Positions 62,972-64,000 of a DNA stretch of 64,000 nucleotides are shown here, piece by piece (within the stretch, counting starts at the first letter, position 1; each line of letters starts with the position of its first letter). The stretch spans positions 1 to 64,000 of the forward strand of contig CAJUHJ010000008.1 in assembly GCA_910586355.1 (NCBI GenBank), given 5' to 3'. The notes under the pieces are model-generated. The model saw only the letters and a list, made by a program, of their open reading frames with translations, made no database searches and was not told the origin of the DNA. The DNA comes from an uncultured Lachnospiraceae bacterium (lineage in GTDB: Bacteria; Bacillota; Clostridia; Lachnospirales; Lachnospiraceae). A program made the position numbers and the translations under genes.

Positions 62972-64000
62972 TTAATTTCCCGTCTGATTTAAGGTTCCGG
63001 TGTAGGTGTTGTTGGTATTATTGCCATCATTATAACCAATAATGCCGCCCTGGCGGCTCCACGTCCCGCTTATCTCTAAATTTTTCACACTGCTGTCTGC
63101 AACAGTACCAGAATTATATCCAGCAATTCCTCCACCATATGTATAATACGTTGCCGAACTCAATTCCACAGAATTTATCGTGCAACTGATTACATTTCCA
63201 TCATTAGAACCTACTATCCCTCCAGCTCTCATATCGTATTTGGTAATAGCAATACTATCCAAAGCAGAAACACAGTCTATAATTGTTCCCTTACTATATC
63301 CACTGATTCCGCCTGCCTCATAATAATTTCTTGCTGCGCTTACTGTATTCCTCTCCGTCTTACAGTTTCGGACCGTCCCGCTATTCCACGCTGCAATTGC
63401 TCCGCTTCTGCCATTACTAGCTCTAAGACTACAAGTATTTACGGTACAATTGTTTACTGTCCCTTCATTGATTCCAATTAACGCACCGACATTATCCGCC
63501 CCATTAAAATAACTGCTCTCAACTACCACATTCTGTACAACGCCATCTTTCCCGACAGCGCTGAATATCCCAACGTTGGATGCTTCCATCATATTCGACA
63601 CATTTGTAATCGAATAGTTACCGCCATCGTATGTTCCAGTAAACGGCACGTCTGCCGTAAAGAGCGGCGTAATCTCCGTCAAATTCGCATCAATATTCGC
63701 AGTTTGTTTAAAACACACGCCGTTATGTCCCTCTATCAGCTTTAGCTGTTCTAACGTAGAAACTTCATAAGGAGATTCCGGCGAGCCATTCCCTGCGCCA
63801 AAATCCGATTTTGCATAAACTGTAAAATAGCCGGTCTTTATTTTTGCGCCTGCCGCTACAATCTGGAAGCAATAACTTCCGGCAGAAACTTTTGTACCGT
63901 TTGCACGCTTTAAATCCCAGACAACTTTCGCCGGTTTCTCTGCGCCAAGCGTTCCCATCTGCCAGGTACGCACAACATTGCCAATCCCATCTAATACCTG
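62972..64000 (-). CDS. GLUG-repeat surface protein, 3' part (cut by window edge)
   Basis: At least 342 residues; the frame is open through 64000, so the start lies outside. The visible N-terminal part is a FlgD/CHU_C-like Ig strand set (KVVWDLKRANGTKVSAGSY ... YCFQIVAAG). It is followed by GSPESPYEVSTLEQL and then a beta-helix of GLUG-like repeats (GGISGYSKGTI, GGIVGSNDGNV, GGIAGYNSGTV, GGIIGYNDGNN). The repeats end at the stop with no sorting motif. Probably a secreted adhesin or enzyme with a missing catalytic part upstream. Confidence 0.85.
   Translation of the reverse strand, partial: QVLDGIGNVVRTWQMGTLGAEKPAKVVWDLKRANGTKVSAGSYCFQIVAAGAKIKTGYFTVYAKSDFGAGNGSPESPYEVSTLEQLKLIEGHNGVCFKQTANIDANLTEITPLFTADVPFTGTYDGGNYSITNVSNMMEASNVGIFSAVGKDGVVQNVVVESSYFNGADNVGALIGINEGTVNNCTVNTCSLRASNGRSGAIAAWNSGTVRNCKTERNTVSAARNYYEAGGISGYSKGTIIDCVSALDSIAITKYDMRAGGIVGSNDGNVISCTINSVELSSATYYTYGGGIAGYNSGTVADSSVKNLEISGTWSRQGGIIGYNDGNNTNNTYTGTLNQTGN

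Overview
The window reads as chromosome of a gut-type, probably spore-forming Lachnospiraceae (Clostridia) bacterium. This is inferred from moderate-to-low GC, AGGAGG-type ribosome binding sites, TTGACA/TATAAT promoters, a GH112 galacto-N-biose/lacto-N-biose phosphorylase, an NfnAB pair, a PocR hybrid kinase and several very large secreted repeat proteins. No rRNA, tRNA, CRISPR array, prophage or insertion sequence was seen. Genes are tightly packed. The only gene-poor stretch over 300 bp is 57600-58077.

Layout. 1-6.4 kb: a giant secreted GH84 beta-N-acetylglucosaminidase with its own promoter and terminator. 6.4-15.8 kb (minus strand): a probable seven-gene operon. It starts with a 1169-aa Ig/helical-repeat protein, a diverged actin/Hsp70-fold protein, a TPR-like protein and a membrane-anchored coiled-coil protein, and ends with a C_GCAxxG_C_C protein, FeoA and FeoB. 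15.9-19.0 kb (plus strand): a CobD/HisC-like aminotransferase, then a YtrA-type GntR/ABC operon. 19.1-25.2 kb (minus strand): a sigma/anti-sigma pair, NfnAB with a 30-bp palindrome at its promoter, and a membrane-anchored amidase + PdaA-like deacetylase fusion. 25.4-27.5 kb: two COG0523 GTPases, one His-rich and one apparently fused to a YcgQ/TIGR03943-like domain. 27.6-36.4 kb: acylphosphatase, RNase H, ArgS, a giant CotH-kinase surface protein and a Dabb protein. 36.4-40.0 kb: a PocR hybrid histidine kinase and its response regulator. 40.1-43.1 kb: LepA-HemW.

43.2-48.7 kb is an amino-sugar locus: the GH112 phosphorylase is divergent from nagB-nagA, with an NlpC/P60 secreted protein downstream. 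With the GH84 enzyme this suggests use of mucin or milk-type host glycans. 48.7-54.7 kb: an ECF transporter S component, a Big_2 surface protein and PurL. 54.8-57.6 kb: an MmeI-like type IIG restriction-modification gene split by one in-frame TGA. 58.1-61.0 kb: a lipoprotein solute-binding protein in operon with a chemoreceptor, with no transporter permease. 61.1-62.3 kb: an SPFH membrane protein with a 55-aa Arc-type DNA-binding protein. 62.4-64.0 kb: an FHA-domain membrane protein and the 3' end of a GLUG-repeat surface protein cut by the window edge.

The best candidates for something undescribed are the actin-like ATPase/giant helical-repeat/membrane coiled-coil cluster beside Feo, the COG0523-YcgQ fusion, the amidase-PdaA fusion, and the restriction-modification gene whose only lesion is a TGA in the loop of a small hairpin. 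All functions are inferred by reading motifs; no database search was possible.
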